64,000 nt of DNA from Epiperipatus broadwayi (taxonomy: Eukaryota > Onychophora > Udeonychophora > Euonychophora > Peripatidae), in the NCBI GenBank assembly GCA_028023455.1, contig JAQFVV010012419.1, positions 186,001 through 250,000 of the forward strand, given 5' to 3'. Below the pieces are notes generated by a model. That model made no database searches. It saw only the letters and a list, made by a program, of their open reading frames with translations, and had not been told where the DNA came from. Position 1 is the first letter of the stretch. Each line of letters opens with the position of its first letter. Both the position numbers and the translations under genes were made by a program. Of the stretch, positions 11,501 to 23,764 are shown piece after piece.

Positions 11501-12880
11501 AGTGTCAGGTAGTACCTGATCTCAGGTGCCAATCTCACTAATGCAGCAAGATTTATACTTTTCCTAAAACTCTAACTGACCTTATTTACACCATCTCTAA
11601 TGAGGTGCCCAAACCTAGCTAACTCACTGTCAGGGTTGGGAGGAATCCTATCAGATGAATAGAGATATAACAAAGAAATCTGCATATTTAAATGATATCT
11701 TTCTTTCTTTTTATATGTCTTGAATTTGATCGCATATAATTTAAAATTTAGCTGCTCTGAATTCCCTACCTTTAAATATTTATTACATTAATATGCAATC
11801 AAATTTCTTCATCAAACTTAAGGTTTGAGTGACAAAAATATTTAGTATATGTGTCTATTCATATAAGATGTATTTAGTTAGGTTTGTGAGGCATTTTGAC
11901 AGAAAAAGAAATAGGCAACTATAAGTGATAAGTCTATTAAGTAATGATTTATAAATAATTTCAGTTTCAAAATACATAAATAATTTTATTCTTACTAGTT
12001 TATTAAATCAAATATTCATTAGATAAAGAAATATATATATAATTCACATATTAAAATCTAACATAAAAAAACAAATTTTACTAAATATAATAGATCACAT
12101 AAATATAGAGTAAAAAATAATAGTTATATGATACAGATTAAATTAATATTTTAACAGTGAATAAGCATTTTGAGGGCAATTCTAAGTTCATTTAATTAAG
12201 GCAAAAAAAAATTATAATTACTTTCAGGAACCTGGAGTTTTAATAAGGATAAGTTTGCTTATGTAATTTTATGCTGTTCTGAGTTAATGATCCAAAAGAA
12301 ATTTTTTTATTTTTTAATAAACTAAAGATCAGCATTTCAAACTAATGTGCTTTTTATGAATGTTAATAATAAATGAATACTTTCATTTCCAACACAAGAT
12401 AAAGTCTTTGCGAAAAAATAGAATGAATCCACCTATTCTTTCAACCCAAATGCTTAAGTATGGGCAAAGTAAGAAAGATACCTCCTATTAGCATAAGTCC
12501 AGCATGTGCATCCATTTTGTGGTATTAATTGGAACTAAAACAATAATGACGATGGTGAATAATAAATATTTTAATGGAAGCTTGCTTGGTGTATTAGGTT
12601 TAACATTTTTCCTTTCCTCTTTAGGTTATTTTAAGCAACATATCTATATAATTCTTAGGTTCTCAAACAAGCAGGTAGTAAGCAGGAACAGCAATGTACT
12701 TGTAGCATGGAGTGATTGCCTTACACTTATGATTTTTACCCCAACATTACAAGCATTGACATTTTATAAGTTGATCTTCTAAAATACATTTTCTACATGA
12801 ATTAGTTAATTCAGAGAAGTTTAGTATATCATTTTAAAACCATGAGAATATAGCTGTAAAAATTAATATATATATATATA
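8571..12880. other. long AT-rich stretch without recognised gene
   Basis: No coding domain or known transposon was recognised. Two overlapping opposite-strand open stretches at 9163-9466 have no recognisable motif. A (TA)n run lies at about 10925-10944. Base composition is more mixed around 10480-10740, which could be older unique sequence. A weak B-box-like GATTTGAACTTGAATC lies at about 11044-11060. ORFs such as 12504-12782 look like chance openings. Confidence 0.4.
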
Positions 12881-12883
12881 TAT

Positions 12884-14114
12884 TATTGTACTGGACCATA
12901 CTCCCCTGCAGAATTCTATTCCTAATCTTGCACTGAGCATGAAGTGATCAAGATTTAACAGGTAAAAAAATGGATATCAATTTAGCCGATTGTCTGTACT
13001 CATATATATTGGTGCTTCTGGCCAAACTGATAGAAAGAGTGAATTTACCAGACTCTTCCAGTTAAAACCCCCCTTTAGTTGATATCTTACTCGAATGCCT
13101 GAATGTTTAGGATTTATGGCAATTACACACCTTTGAAAAGTCTATTTACAGATAGCTTTCACGCACCACTTCCAGAAAAGAAAAAAAAATGAATTTTTCT
13201 CCCTCCTAGAAGGGTGTGCAATACCATAAGTTCAGTGGAGCATGAGAATAAGATTTAACACCCTGGCAGAGTGATATCTCATGTGGCTAGCTCAGTACTC
13301 TACATCAAAAGTCTTTAATGGGTAAGTTAAATGGTTATTACAGGTACGTGGTTGATAAGGAAAGAATACATTTTTATCAAATAAATAATAATATGAAAAT
13401 GAAACAAGTTTATTATTATGATTAAATATTTATTTAATCCCAAATACCCACCACCGTTTCATACTAATGATCATATAAAAAAAATACTAAATAATTAATT
13501 ATCACAAACCCATATATATATATTCAAGGTGTTGAAATAGATAAAATACAATTTTAAATAAGAAAAATAATAAATCCCTAAAGCTATTTACAATGTTTTA
13601 TAAGGAATGGAAGTGGTCTGAGCTTTTACCCTATAGAAATAAGTTATACTTTGTGTGATTTGATGTAGAGATATTTTCAGATAAGAGATTTTCGGTCATA
13701 CTGGCACACACTTTTACTCAGGACTTTAACCTTTTTTATTGATAGTAAATATAATAAAAATCAACACCTATGCATATGTATATTTGCACTATGAAATATT
13801 TCACTAATTTCATTTTTCCCAACATGTCAATAAGGTTGCATTAGCTCAGATACTATATAGTACTCAACATAAGGTACCATATCTATTTGCCTTTTACGAT
13901 AAATTCTTATACATGTTTATATGAGCAGCACAATTATACACTTCCACTATTCTAAATATAAAGTTATTAGTGGACTTGCTTATGGGAAATTCACAATAAA
14001 TAAGCCCTTTGGCATTCATCATAAGGTACCACAATGACAAAAATAACTTAAGGATATACGGATAAATACATTTCAGATATACAACATGAGGTATCGTATT
14101 TACCAAATATTACC
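12884..14114. repeat. unnamed 1.2-kb interspersed repeat, copy A
   Basis: From TTGTACTGGACCATACTCCCC to the GAGGTATCGTATTTAC end, this segment matches 28471-29923 nearly throughout. Copy A lacks the foldback insertion found in copy B. Shared landmarks are GAGCATGAAGTGATCAA, TTAGCCGATTGTCTGTACTC, ACACACTTTTGAAAAG-like blocks, a GCACCACTTCC block and GGCTAGCTCAGTA. No protein domain is visible. A minus-strand 70-codon ORF (13894-14106) is open in both copies, but looks neutral. A diverged relative sits at about 60141-60860. It could be an LTR or the noncoding end of an element; the class is unknown. Confidence 0.7.
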
Positions 14115-14249
14115 AGTATATGTGCATGTCTATACACATGTATATTTATGTATGACAATTTTCAACAAAAAGAAAAAAAAAAAAAACAGCAATAAAAAAA
14201 CTAATTGCATCCTTTGCTGAAAATACTAGAATTTGAAATAGAAAATGAT

Positions 14250-14313
14250 TTAATATCAACAAATTAAAAATCCTTCTCCTTTTCAAAAACTTTATTATTT
14301 TATCCCAATACTG

Positions 14314-14349
<36 letters not shown>

Positions 14350-14711
14350 GTATTGGGATAAGTATATATGTATATATATATATATATATACATTTATATA
14401 ATACAAAACTCCAACATTTCAACTGTTTTATCTCATACAGTCATTTTCAAGGATATCTTTCTCCCACTGCTATATTTTATTACTCTTTCTTTTACATCGT
14501 TTAATTACAAATATATCTTAAACAATGTAAAAGAAAGAGTAATAAAATATAGCAGTGAGAGAAAGATATCCTTGAAAATGACTGTACGAGGTAAAACAGT
14601 TGAAACATTGGAGTTTTGTATTATATAAATGTATATATGGGTTCTGTATTGAGGTAAAAAAATAAAGTTTTTGAAAAGAAAAAGGAGAAGGATTTTTAAT
14701 TTGTTGATATT
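14250..14711. repeat. foldback element 1 (nested inverted repeats)
   Basis: Outer arms, about 14255-14313 and 14640-14705, pair AACAAATTAAAAATCCTTCT with its complement. Inner arms, about 14394-14510 and 14520-14636, pair over more than 100 bases around a short spacer. Between outer and inner left arms lies a (TA)n tract flanked by its own CAGTATTGGGATA inverted copy. In the right inner arm, ACAGTTGAAACATTGGAG resembles the GAAAC end of Penelope tails. No protein is encoded. Confidence 0.8.
14316..14392. repeat. (TA)n microsatellites
   Basis: Two TA runs, about 14316-14346 and 14364-14391, separated by CAGTATTGGGATAAG. They sit inside foldback element 1. Confidence 0.9.
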
Positions 14712-14714
14712 ATT

Positions 14715-15690
14715 GTAGAACATATATATTTTAAAAGAAAAAGTGGATGTACTTTTGCTGTGTTATTATATATGATAAAATGAATTAACAGATTTAAGTA
14801 AAGGCTTTATCATTATGCCCATAATAACTGTAAATTCAATATATATATATATATATATTGAAATGGAAATCTCCAATCCCTTTCCGTTTCACCATCAAAC
14901 CTAATGACACTCTCATCTGTGCTAAGTTCGAACCTATTTAAATGTTAATAAATATAAAATTCGTTCATGTCTGTATAAACAGTATTATATATTTACGTGC
15001 GAACGAACGCTATAATTAGATAGGATTAGTAAAATTATAGCGTACTAAAGTTATTTAAGATTTCTAAAAATGGTTATTATATTATTTAAGTTAAGAGTAA
15101 ATTATTAATTTTGTTGTTTAATATTGTAATTTCGTATGTGGATATATAATCTGTGCTATATAGAAGAAAGATATGATTTAAAATATGTAAAAGCCGTTAT
15201 CTAAAAATACTAGTAAATGTTTCTTTAAAAAATTGTTAAAAGATTTCTTGTTTTAAGTATATTTCAGGGAAAAGTTTCTCGAAAATATATTTAAAAGCTA
15301 TATCAAAATATATTTGTAAATTATTTTTAATAAATATGATAAAAATGTTTTCGTTTTAAAAAAAATGTTAAAAGGTTGTTTTTAAATAGAAAGAGTTTCT
15401 ATTATATGTAAGATTAAAAATAAAAGCTGGTCAAGTAATTAAAAGATTTTTGGTTGTAAACAAGTGTCATTAACGACCACACCTGGAATTCGTAAAAAGT
15501 AAAACTAGTTCAAAATTTACTAATTAAAATCTCCTTAGATAAGATTTAAGGTATTTTAAAATCTAAATTGGACAATTGTTTGCAACGAAAAATCTTAATT
15601 ATAATAATAGCTTATGGAATGTTTCTAACATAAGTTATCGAAGATCTGAATTATAAATTGAAAAACACTTAATTAAATTCCTGAGTTTGG
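14715..15690. other. AT-rich sequence without recognised gene
   Basis: A (TA)n run at about 14841-14858 is followed by a B-box-like AAGTTCGAACCTA at about 14925-14938, a possible SINE trace. Nothing coding was seen. Confidence 0.4.
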
Positions 15691-16080
15691 TGAGTCTTGA
15701 GGCGGGAGATTCCGATAAGGAAAACATATAAATACTCTGTATTGTTGGAGAAAGAGAGCCATATTGTTAGTGAGAGTTGTAGCCAGTATTCACAATGGTT
15801 AATTTGAACATGTCCGGCTAAAAGCGGGCATCTTGTTGCTGTTACTCCGCGGGAGAACGGGGTTTCTCTCGTCGAAATGCCTAAACCACCATCATGCCGC
15901 TAGCAGAGATCAGATCCTAACAGAATGGGAAAGATGATGCCACCAGCCGCCCAGTAAAACTCACCAAAACTACAACCAAGAACTTGTAATCCAGATAAAA
16001 TACCGGTACCGTTTTATTTTTCAAACCGCAGAGCTCTGTGTAATTCTTTGTGTAAATAATATCTATATAAGCTAGCTAAC
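15690..16080 (+). promoter_or_regulatory. LTR- or promoter-like GC-richer segment
   Basis: This stands out from its AT-rich surroundings. A TATA-like CATATAAATAC (about 15726) is followed by GTTGGAGAAAGAGAGCCAT, about 250 bases of mixed composition, and CTCTGTGTAATTCTTTGTGTAAATAA near 16032-16058. The order resembles 59600-60050 (TATATATAGC, TTTGGAGAAAAAAGAGAAGCC, CTCTGTGTAATAATCTCTGTG). A shared LTR family is inferred, but no terminal pair was found in the window. Confidence 0.3.
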
Positions 16081-17540
16081 TTTTTTTTAAAATAATTAAT
16101 TTTCCTTTCATTTAAAGTACTTTATAAATGTCTAATTTAAAGTTATATCACTGCGGTTGTGTCTATATTTCTTTGTTTATTTTAAATGCTTATTATATTT
16201 TATATGCCAATATTTCGAAACAGTAGGCACTTATTTTTATGTTTTAAGAAGATATTATTTGAAAATCTTCGCGTAATTTATTTATAGCGTCAACTTTCTG
16301 CGCTGTTTCGAAATCCTATTTTTTTTATTTAAATGATTTAATATGTGAAATGTGGCTCTTTTATAATCAACCAGTTAAAAACTTAACCTTATAAGTTTAT
16401 TTAGAATTAAATTTAACATTGATCGTATTTATAAGTATATTTGACATTTAAATTCTTAAGTCCATAGAAATATACTTTCCCTCCTTAAATATTTATTATC
16501 TATAAGTAACTTAATAGATCGAACATGTCAAAGTACAGATGTAATAATATTCCCTTTAGTAGCATAGACATTTATTATCAGGCTACGCAAGAGTTGGTCC
16601 CAATTTGATAGAGCTAATATGCTATTAACTCGTATTTCATAGTATGAAATATACTATTCTTTGCTTGGCGGATGTGATCTTATTTTATAAAATTATTCTC
16701 GTTTTGCTGCTATACGTAATATACGTATCTTAAGATGGAGCCACGGCGTTGCCAGCACATCTTCTCTTATAGGGTAGAGCAGTAGCGAAGCCTGAGCCAA
16801 GGCCAGGTTAGCATGTAAGACCCCCGCCATTCCTGAACACAATGTTCCTTTTCACGCAGCATTGCGATCGGTTACAGGGTACCGGCGTTTGTCGCAAGAA
16901 CCCTGAAGTTATTTCATCCATCCACAGAGCGACTTTTCCTATTATTGTTTACCTGTGCCATAGCACATTGGTAAAATCTTATGCAGCCAACTCTCCCACC
17001 TTTATATAACGCTTTCAGCATTCTGAAATTTTCTCTCGAAAGCCATGTTCGATCGATCATTACTTGAGCTGGTTTATGCGCTCGTTATTAAAGTATATTG
17101 GGTATTTTAGTAAATAAATCCATGATCAAAGTTTAATATAATTATTTATATACCAGCCACAAATGTAATAGGATTTGGCTTATCGAGATTTATAGACATA
17201 ATGTAGTGATTAATTATGTATCAATTGTAAACAATTCCTAAGATGGGCACATGTTAAACTCATCTATGAAATTTAATGATTACTTATGTGAAGTGATTTT
17301 GAATTACCAAATGTTTGTACATTCTACGCTGAATACTATTGTAAATAAGTGATATATAGCTATGAGTTGTAAATAAATATATAATTAATTTAATGTATTT
17401 CGTTCTCTGTCTCGTTATTGATTTAATTCAATCCAATTCTAATTATCCTTTATAGTCTATATATGTGAAAACTATGCATTAAGTTAAATTAAATTAGTGA
17501 TATTTTAGTCAATTAAGAACCTTTCTTTTAATTATCAGAG
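16081..17540 (+). other. noncoding segment with a second promoter-like patch
   Basis: Most is AT-rich. The part from about 16735 to 17100 is GC-richer, with TTTATATAACGC (TATA-like, about 17001) and, 90 bases on, GCTCGTTATTAAAG. This could be an LTR or a host promoter. No ORF downstream shows a recognisable product. The 86-codon open stretch at 17546-17806 runs into a (TA)n tract and has no known domain. Confidence 0.3.
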
Positions 17541-17806
17541 TCTCATTGCTTCTCCGTGACCTATGTCGGCCGTGTGGAAAGAGATATACTACGTGTAATT
17601 TCAAGGTGGTCATTCGTAAGGTCGTGAGTCTTGGAATCCTGGTTTACGAGTTGAAGTGCGGTCGGACTCGGGATGTTACAGTCCTAGTCTGGTCAGCTTC
17701 GGTCTCTTTTGCTTGGATTCTGAATTCTGTTACGCGAATGTACAAACTTGACTGTTACAATATATATATATATATGCGAGAGACAACTCTCTCTCCTTTT
17801 TTTTAA

Positions 17807-18600
17807 AATGAATAATAATAATAATAATAAATATATATTTCTAATTATCGGAAATATCAAAATGAATTAATTCAATAATAAAACCTTTTTAAAAAGAAAC
17901 TTATGTAGGCATCTTCATCTGCTAATTGGGCTTTGAGCGGTTTCAATTCAACTAGCTGTGTGGTGATGATTTCATCTCATTTGGGCATAGGCAAGGCGGC
18001 TGGAACTGGCATAATCACATCTTGGTGATTTGAACAGAGAAAGGGTGGGTGCACTATCTGGTTGTCTACCCCACAGTCATTTTACTGGAACCTCTAGTAG
18101 ATTTCTCCATATTTTCTATCTGTTATAATGCAATAATTATTGTATTAAATGTTCATTCACTATCTTTAATGGTTCACTAAATCCTTAAGAAATCAAGAGT
18201 TCTTACAAGAACTGTATAATAGATTTCTTCTTAGAAAATATCTGCTATAGTCTAGTCCATAACTTAATATCTAAGTGGCTAGATGATTGAAGGATTCCAG
18301 AGCCAAAGTAGTGAGCTACTTGAATGCCAAAAGAAAAACCTATCAACCCACTCATAAGACCTAATTCAGATACCCCCTCTGAGAAGAATGAATCGGCCAA
18401 TCATTTTAATTTAGCTTATCATATAGATTAAACACATTCTTTTCTTTTTTTCTGATTAAATTCTACATTTTAGGGTTTGATACAATGATTAGTTTCCATC
18501 TTGATTATTCAGACCACTTGATTACAGCTATTATTATTCAAATATTCAAAAGAATTTTTGTTATATATATATATATTAATTCTAATGTTTTCACGGATAA
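17807..18600. other. AT-rich sequence without recognised gene
   Basis: An (AAT)n run lies near 17812-17830. Otherwise no feature was recognised. Confidence 0.4.
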
Positions 18601-18607
18601 AAGATGT

Positions 18608-18818
18608 CATATTATTATTACTATTTGCGGGATATTCCGTGTAGTGAAAAAGCTAAATGCTGACGTTTCAGTACAATATCAAGTACCTTCCTCAGAGCGT
18701 CCTCTTTCTCAAATGAGAAAGAGGACACTCCGAGGAAGGTATTTGATATTGTACTGAAACGTCAGCATTTAGCTTTTTCACTACACGGAATATCCCGCAA
18801 ATAGTAATAATAATATGA
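18608..18818. repeat. foldback element 2: inverted dimer of a Penelope 3' tail
   Basis: Two arms of about 103 bases (18608-18710 and 18715-18818) are near-perfect inverted copies, separated by AAAT. Each arm matches the tail of Penelope element 1 at 1357-1460, including GAGAAAGAGGA, GAGGAAGGTA, TTGTACTGAAAC, CAGCATTTAGC and ACACGGAATATCC. Each arm thus contains the hammerhead-like core. The left arm (minus strand) keeps CTGAGGA, while the right arm has CCGAGGA. Both have GAAACGTC, where ACGT is self-complementary. Confidence 0.9.
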
Positions 18819-18819
18819 C

Positions 18820-20095
18820 ATATATATATATATATGAAAAAAGAAAAGATAACATTTTAATTATAGCATTATCAAACATTTTGCTTTTGGTCAGATTTTT
18901 GCAAAAGCAATTAACATTCTTTGCTTACAGAATAAAATTAGTTTTTAGAAAAGTAATTAAAAAAATGAAAAATATATACAAGTATGTTGGAACAATTGCT
19001 TAAATTATTTATTTCACTAATATGTTCCAACATTTGTCCAATAAAGCCTGCCTTTTTCTATTTGAATTTTTTCAGAGAAAAAGTAAAATACATAAAATAA
19101 CATGTCATAAAAATATACACACAAAAAAAATAAAAATACATGAGTTTATTATATGTGTACAATATTTGTGTCAATTTCATGTTACTTTAAATTGGTATGT
19201 GTGGGTATTTTAATGCTCAGACCTAACTGCCATATTTTAATATAGCACATTTATGTATTTGTTGTGCTTAATATCTATAGATTTATATGTGTATCTGCTG
19301 TAATTTTCTTTTACACCAGACTTTGTGTAAGGCCATTTGATAATGCCTGGCACAATATCTCCTCTCCAATGAGACTTTTAAATGGATGTGACCATTTAAA
19401 GTCTTAAGTTTTTATTTATACAGATATTAACTACATTTTTACTAACTATATTTTTACTAATTTTTGTATTTTTCTTTTGAAAGTCTAAAAAGCACGATGT
19501 CCAACAGTGACAATGTGACCTCACCCCCATAGCATCGCTACATTCAGCCAAAATTGCATCAGCATCTCAATTTCCAGGGTAGGAGATTTAAGAAACCAAA
19601 CATACTGCTGACCTGGAGATAACTATCCTCTCTAGAACTCTGGGGCCACCAAGCAAAGTCGAATGAACCACAAAATATACTAACAGAATAATGTACAAAA
19701 CTTCACAAGTGCATCCATGCTCAATAACTTTTGGAGGTTTACAGGATATTTTGCAACCACAGACAAAGGGTTTTGAGTTTATATATATAAGAAGAGTTGA
19801 AGTTAATGCTCCTCTGCTCTTTCTATACAAGACTTACGAATACATTTGCATTACCCCAAATGAGTCCCAGAGAATGTTTTCTCTGCTAAAAGAATTGCTC
19901 ACATTTTTACGTGGCAAAAAGTGTTCCTTCACCTGAGGTCACAGAGACTCCAGGTTACACAGACATCTCCAGCCAACCCCTGCGATGCTCCATCTCCAAA
20001 CCCCGAGTTCAAAAAATGCTTTGTTTCTGCATATCTTTGTCCCTTTGTGTCACATTAATGCATGTTTTTCCACAATCTTTGACCCATTGTTTCTC
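18820..20095. other. AT-rich sequence, possible protease remnant on the minus strand
   Basis: Downstream (leftward) of the gag remnant, the minus strand between about 19700 and 19830 reads SRGALTSTLLIYINSKPF. The end is reminiscent of the sequence before the DTGA site of a retroelement protease, but no DTGA follows, so this is weak. The remainder has no recognised gene. Confidence 0.25.
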
Positions 20096-21094
20096 TCATT
20101 GAGTCATGTCTACTGCATTTAATACATCTGCCATTTGTTGCACTGTGTTAATATTTGCAGTAAATAACATTTGTTCAATACAGAGTGGCTGATTATGATG
20201 GATTATCCTGACAATTTGTCCCTCTGATATGTGGCATGTGTTTAATGTCTTAAGTGTTGCCGCTTGTCTCCTGAAAAATTGCGAGTAATTTTCACCATTA
20301 TTCCTTTTATGTTTTTCCTGCATGACTTGGTATAGAATCATCTCTTGCTGCTATTCATTCCAAAAACTTTTTAATAATTCCTTTTTATAGTACTCAAATG
20401 TTATTGGATGGTGAAACAAAGATTCCCACCATGCTTGAGCATTGCCATGGAGATGAGTGCAAGCGATTGCCAGTTTACTAAAGTCATTGATTTGGTTTAC
20501 CTGGAAATATTTTTCCAATCTTTTAATGTGCTCTATAGGAGCTTCACCTGTTTGGCCTTCAAATATTTTTATTTTTAAGAATTGGTTTATATTGCACAGG
20601 TAAGGTTGTCCCTTTTCTTTTTCATGCATCTCATTTTTAATGCTATGATCTTCAGTTATTTCAGCATCCTCTTCCTTTTTCTTGACTTGATCCTGAGCAT
20701 ATTCCTGCTTTGCTTCAGTCATCTGCTGACTCATTTTTGTTTTTTCCAGCCTATTGCTGTTGCTTTGTTCAGAATTGTTGTCTCCCTTTTTCATGCTTTG
20801 AAATCTTGTTTCGATTTCCTTTTCTAGTTCACATTTGACATCATTTATTTTTTGATTTATATATGTTGTATTTTCTGATAGTTGTTGCCTCAATTCATTT
20901 ATCTCCTGTGGTATTCTGACCATTTCTTGTTTTATACTCAATAAAAAAATTTCCATCATGGTCGACCTTCGTTCGTTTTCCGCTTCAAGTTTTTCCCTTC
21001 TTTGTTGATCATTTTCTTTTTGCTCACAGTGAGTCTATTCCTCTGGTTCTTTATTTACTGAGTTGTTTATATTACTTATTGGCTGTTGATCCAT
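20096..21094 (-). pseudogene. retroelement gag, two in-frame stops
   Basis: A 333-codon frame starting at ATG 21092-21094 (MDQQPISNINNS) is broken only by stops at 21035-21037 and 20351-20353. The N-terminal 130 residues are charged and coiled-coil-like (EINELRQQLSEN, KCELEKEIETRF). The next part is a gag capsid-like module with FLKIKIFEGQTGEAP, HIKRLEKYFQVNQI and HGNAQAWWESLFHHP, the usual F-G....P...WL..ME.YF and A..WW..L pattern. The end includes NYSQFFRRQAATL. It builds the particle in LTR elements. A related gag remnant lies at 47565-48290. The short leader and a polyadenylation-like AATAAAGAATATT at about 21140 suggest an LTR edge near 21120. Confidence 0.75.
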
Positions 21095-21114
21095 TTTTCT
21101 TGATTTGGATCTTG

Positions 21115-21440
21115 TCCACATTAAAAGCGCAGTATAAATATTCTTTATTCAGGAGTTATGGAATACCTATATCTATTTATATTTGATATATATAGTTTTT
21201 AGTTACTGATCAGTTAAATATAGAATCAGTAATAGTGGATATTTTAAAATTATTTCTTAACTATTTGTCTTATTTTTAAATACACAGTCCACTGCGCACC
21301 TAACTCTGCCTTATTCCACTCGCCAATTATTTGTTTTTTTTATGCCCTGTTCCAGTTATTCTGCCCTTTTTTGCCTGTCTATTTATCACTGAAAGAGAAA
21401 ATCAATTTTAACATACGAGACTTTACTTCATTACATTAGT
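21115..21440 (-). repeat. possible LTR edge upstream of gag
   Basis: Minus-strand reading gives AATAAAGAATATTTATACTG and then GTGGACAAGATCC just before the gag ATG. This order fits polyA signal, LTR end and primer-binding site. The LTR's other end and a second copy were not found. Confidence 0.3.
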
Positions 21441-21444
21441 ATTC

Positions 21445-21790
21445 AACACTCTATTTTATTTTACCTACTTTTTTTTTTTACGAAACAAAAAAAAACTTCA
21501 AGTATAAGTTATTTTGAATCATTACAAAACTTCCATTCGTTAAGCCAGTATTTAACAGTATTTCATTTTACTTTTTTTTTCCAAACAAAAAACAACAAAT
21601 TCAAGTATAAGTAATTTTTAAATATCATGCTATGTTTGATAAACAGGTTTTATCCCTATATCTAAAATGTTTATTTTCTCTCTTTTTCTTTTTCAAAACA
21701 AAAAACAAACAAACAAGAAATTCAATTGTAAGTTATTTTAAAATATTACACTATAATAAATTATTTTATTTGTAATAACTATGTATAGAA
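21445..21790. repeat. three imperfect tandem repeats of about 110 bases
   Basis: A block of T-run, AAACAAAAAACAA, TTCAAGTATAAGTTATTTT and AAATATTACA occurs at about 21468, 21570 and 21680, with decreasing similarity. No coding content was seen. Confidence 0.55.
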
Positions 21791-23756
21791 ATCCTCCAAC
21801 CAACTTTTCCCCAACTCATTCGTTTAATAATTTTTCTATACTTTATTTCAATTTTAATTGGACATGTTGACATCAATTGTTACTCAGATTAAATGGCAAC
21901 CTTACTTATCTAATAAAATGTTAGCGACTCAGTTTAAAGTGAAAATTGTTAAGCAATTATTAAGATAAAAGAAACTATACTCTATATAACAAAATATCAA
22001 CCATCAATATATTACATGTATACTTTTTTAAAATAACTTCGAAGTCTATTTTATTTATACAGAATATTTATAGAATACAGTGTGAGCATTTGATTTATTG
22101 CTAACAATTTGAATCATAAATACTTCTTAAATATTCATCGCTACAGAAAATCACTATCATTTTGGAACTGCAAATTACTGAGTAAAATATTTTAAATTAT
22201 TTAAGAATAACTTTAAAAAAATATATATCAAAATCATGTATTCATTCAACAAGACCAATAATCCAAGCAAAAGTACCTTGAATCCAACCATGCACAAGAT
22301 ACAGATGTCAGGGCAAGGGTGAATCCTAACCTATTTGCATGAACCATTGCCTCTCTGACTAATGGATAACGTTTGTGATGACATAAGCAGTGCTTGTTTT
22401 TATTTCATCCCAGCTGGAGGTCATGGTTCACAAAGAAACTCAAAATAATAATGGGTTTATATAAGAAATTTGATTTAGTGAATTGCAGAACAGTACAGAG
22501 GTGATTGGATATCGATTACTCATGGTTTGAACCATAATAATGATAATTCTTTAGGGCAACATTACAAAGAAATGAATTTAAATCAAAAAATATCATAAAT
22601 AACTAAGATAACTAATATTAGAGATTCAGAGTGATGACAAACTAAGCTTATTTAAAATAATAACATTATAGGAATTTATTAAGAAATTTATTTACAAAAT
22701 AAATTAAGTCTTTGTTTATACAACTTGGTTATTTTCTTGAATTCATTTTTGATGCAGGTAAATGCAAGGCACTTAATAACAAAGTAAAAGTTTGTTCATT
22801 GGTCTGCCAAGAACCAATCAGCAATAAAATATTATTAGCCTTCTTTAAAAGATTATAAATAAATCTATTTTGTATATATATTACAAGATATGAAAGATGT
22901 GCATTTAAAACACTATTACATTTAAATCAGTTTTCTATAATGAGTGTGGAAAGCAAGATAGTTCATTTTAAATAAATTAGATAATCATATTTAACTAATT
23001 AACAGGATTGGTTTTTGAAAGACGTGCCACATCATGGCAGAGAGCATTTCAGGTTTGCTAAATAAATATATAAAATGATGAAGAAAACAGTATGCTATTA
23101 TAGATTACAACAAAAATAAATGAGGTCTGTTATGACCCTCTAGGTGGCTTTACTAAAAGAAATCCAAGATATATACAGGTAGGTGATGAGAAATGCTGGC
23201 CTTCCAGCCAGAACATGTCTCTAAATAATCATAATAATAACTTTGATGTGCTGGACTTTCCATACACATCTTAATGGCAATTCCTGGAAAAAAATCCCTT
23301 GGTATGAACTACATCTACTTTGAGGAAAAGTGAAAGATTGGACTGGTCATATTTAAACTTCCGACAGTCCTAAGAGGTAATTAGCAAAGCAAAATAATAA
23401 TAATAATAAATGAATGGTTGTAACTATAAATACATAATGCCCTAGACATATATAGATAGATAGTGTATTACTAACAAAATTAATAACTTAATTCCTGATT
23501 AAAATAATCGGCTCCCTGACATGATAGAAAGTCCCAGAAACCTTAGGCCACCAATGAGTGAATCATAAATTATAATATAAAAAGAAAGGTAAGGATTAAA
23601 ACTTAAATATAAATTGTTTTCCACACTTTCCAAATATTTCATGTATTAGTAAGTTATTAAATATAGTTTATCATCGGTAATTACAAAATAAGACTGTGTT
23701 TTAACTAACATAGACAGAACATTGGAAATCAAACTCACTTACGGTGAAGTTTGATA
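21791..23756. other. AT-rich sequence without recognised gene
   Basis: No domain or known repeat was recognised. A (TAA)n run lies at about 23397-23408, with short GATA repeats near 23452-23463. Confidence 0.4.
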
Positions 23757-23764
23757 TTATACAG
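23757..23764 (+). repeat. left 8-bp target-site duplication of hAT element
   Basis: TTATACAG here is repeated exactly at 26609-26616, directly outside the terminal inverted repeats. An 8-bp duplication is the hallmark of hAT transposition. Confidence 0.95.

Noticed and set aside
13894-14106. Minus-strand 70-codon ORF conserved in repeat copies A and B (29704-29907)
   Set aside because: Most base differences between the two copies change the amino acid, so there is no sign of selection on the protein; it is open simply because the copies are recent.
17546-17806. 86-codon ORF as a gene
   Set aside because: It ends inside a (TA)n tract, has no domain, and lies in an LTR-like region.
19700-19830. 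Retroelement protease downstream of the 20-kb gag
   Set aside because: Only a short YINSKPF-like motif is seen; the catalytic DTG is missing, so it is noted only as a weak trace.
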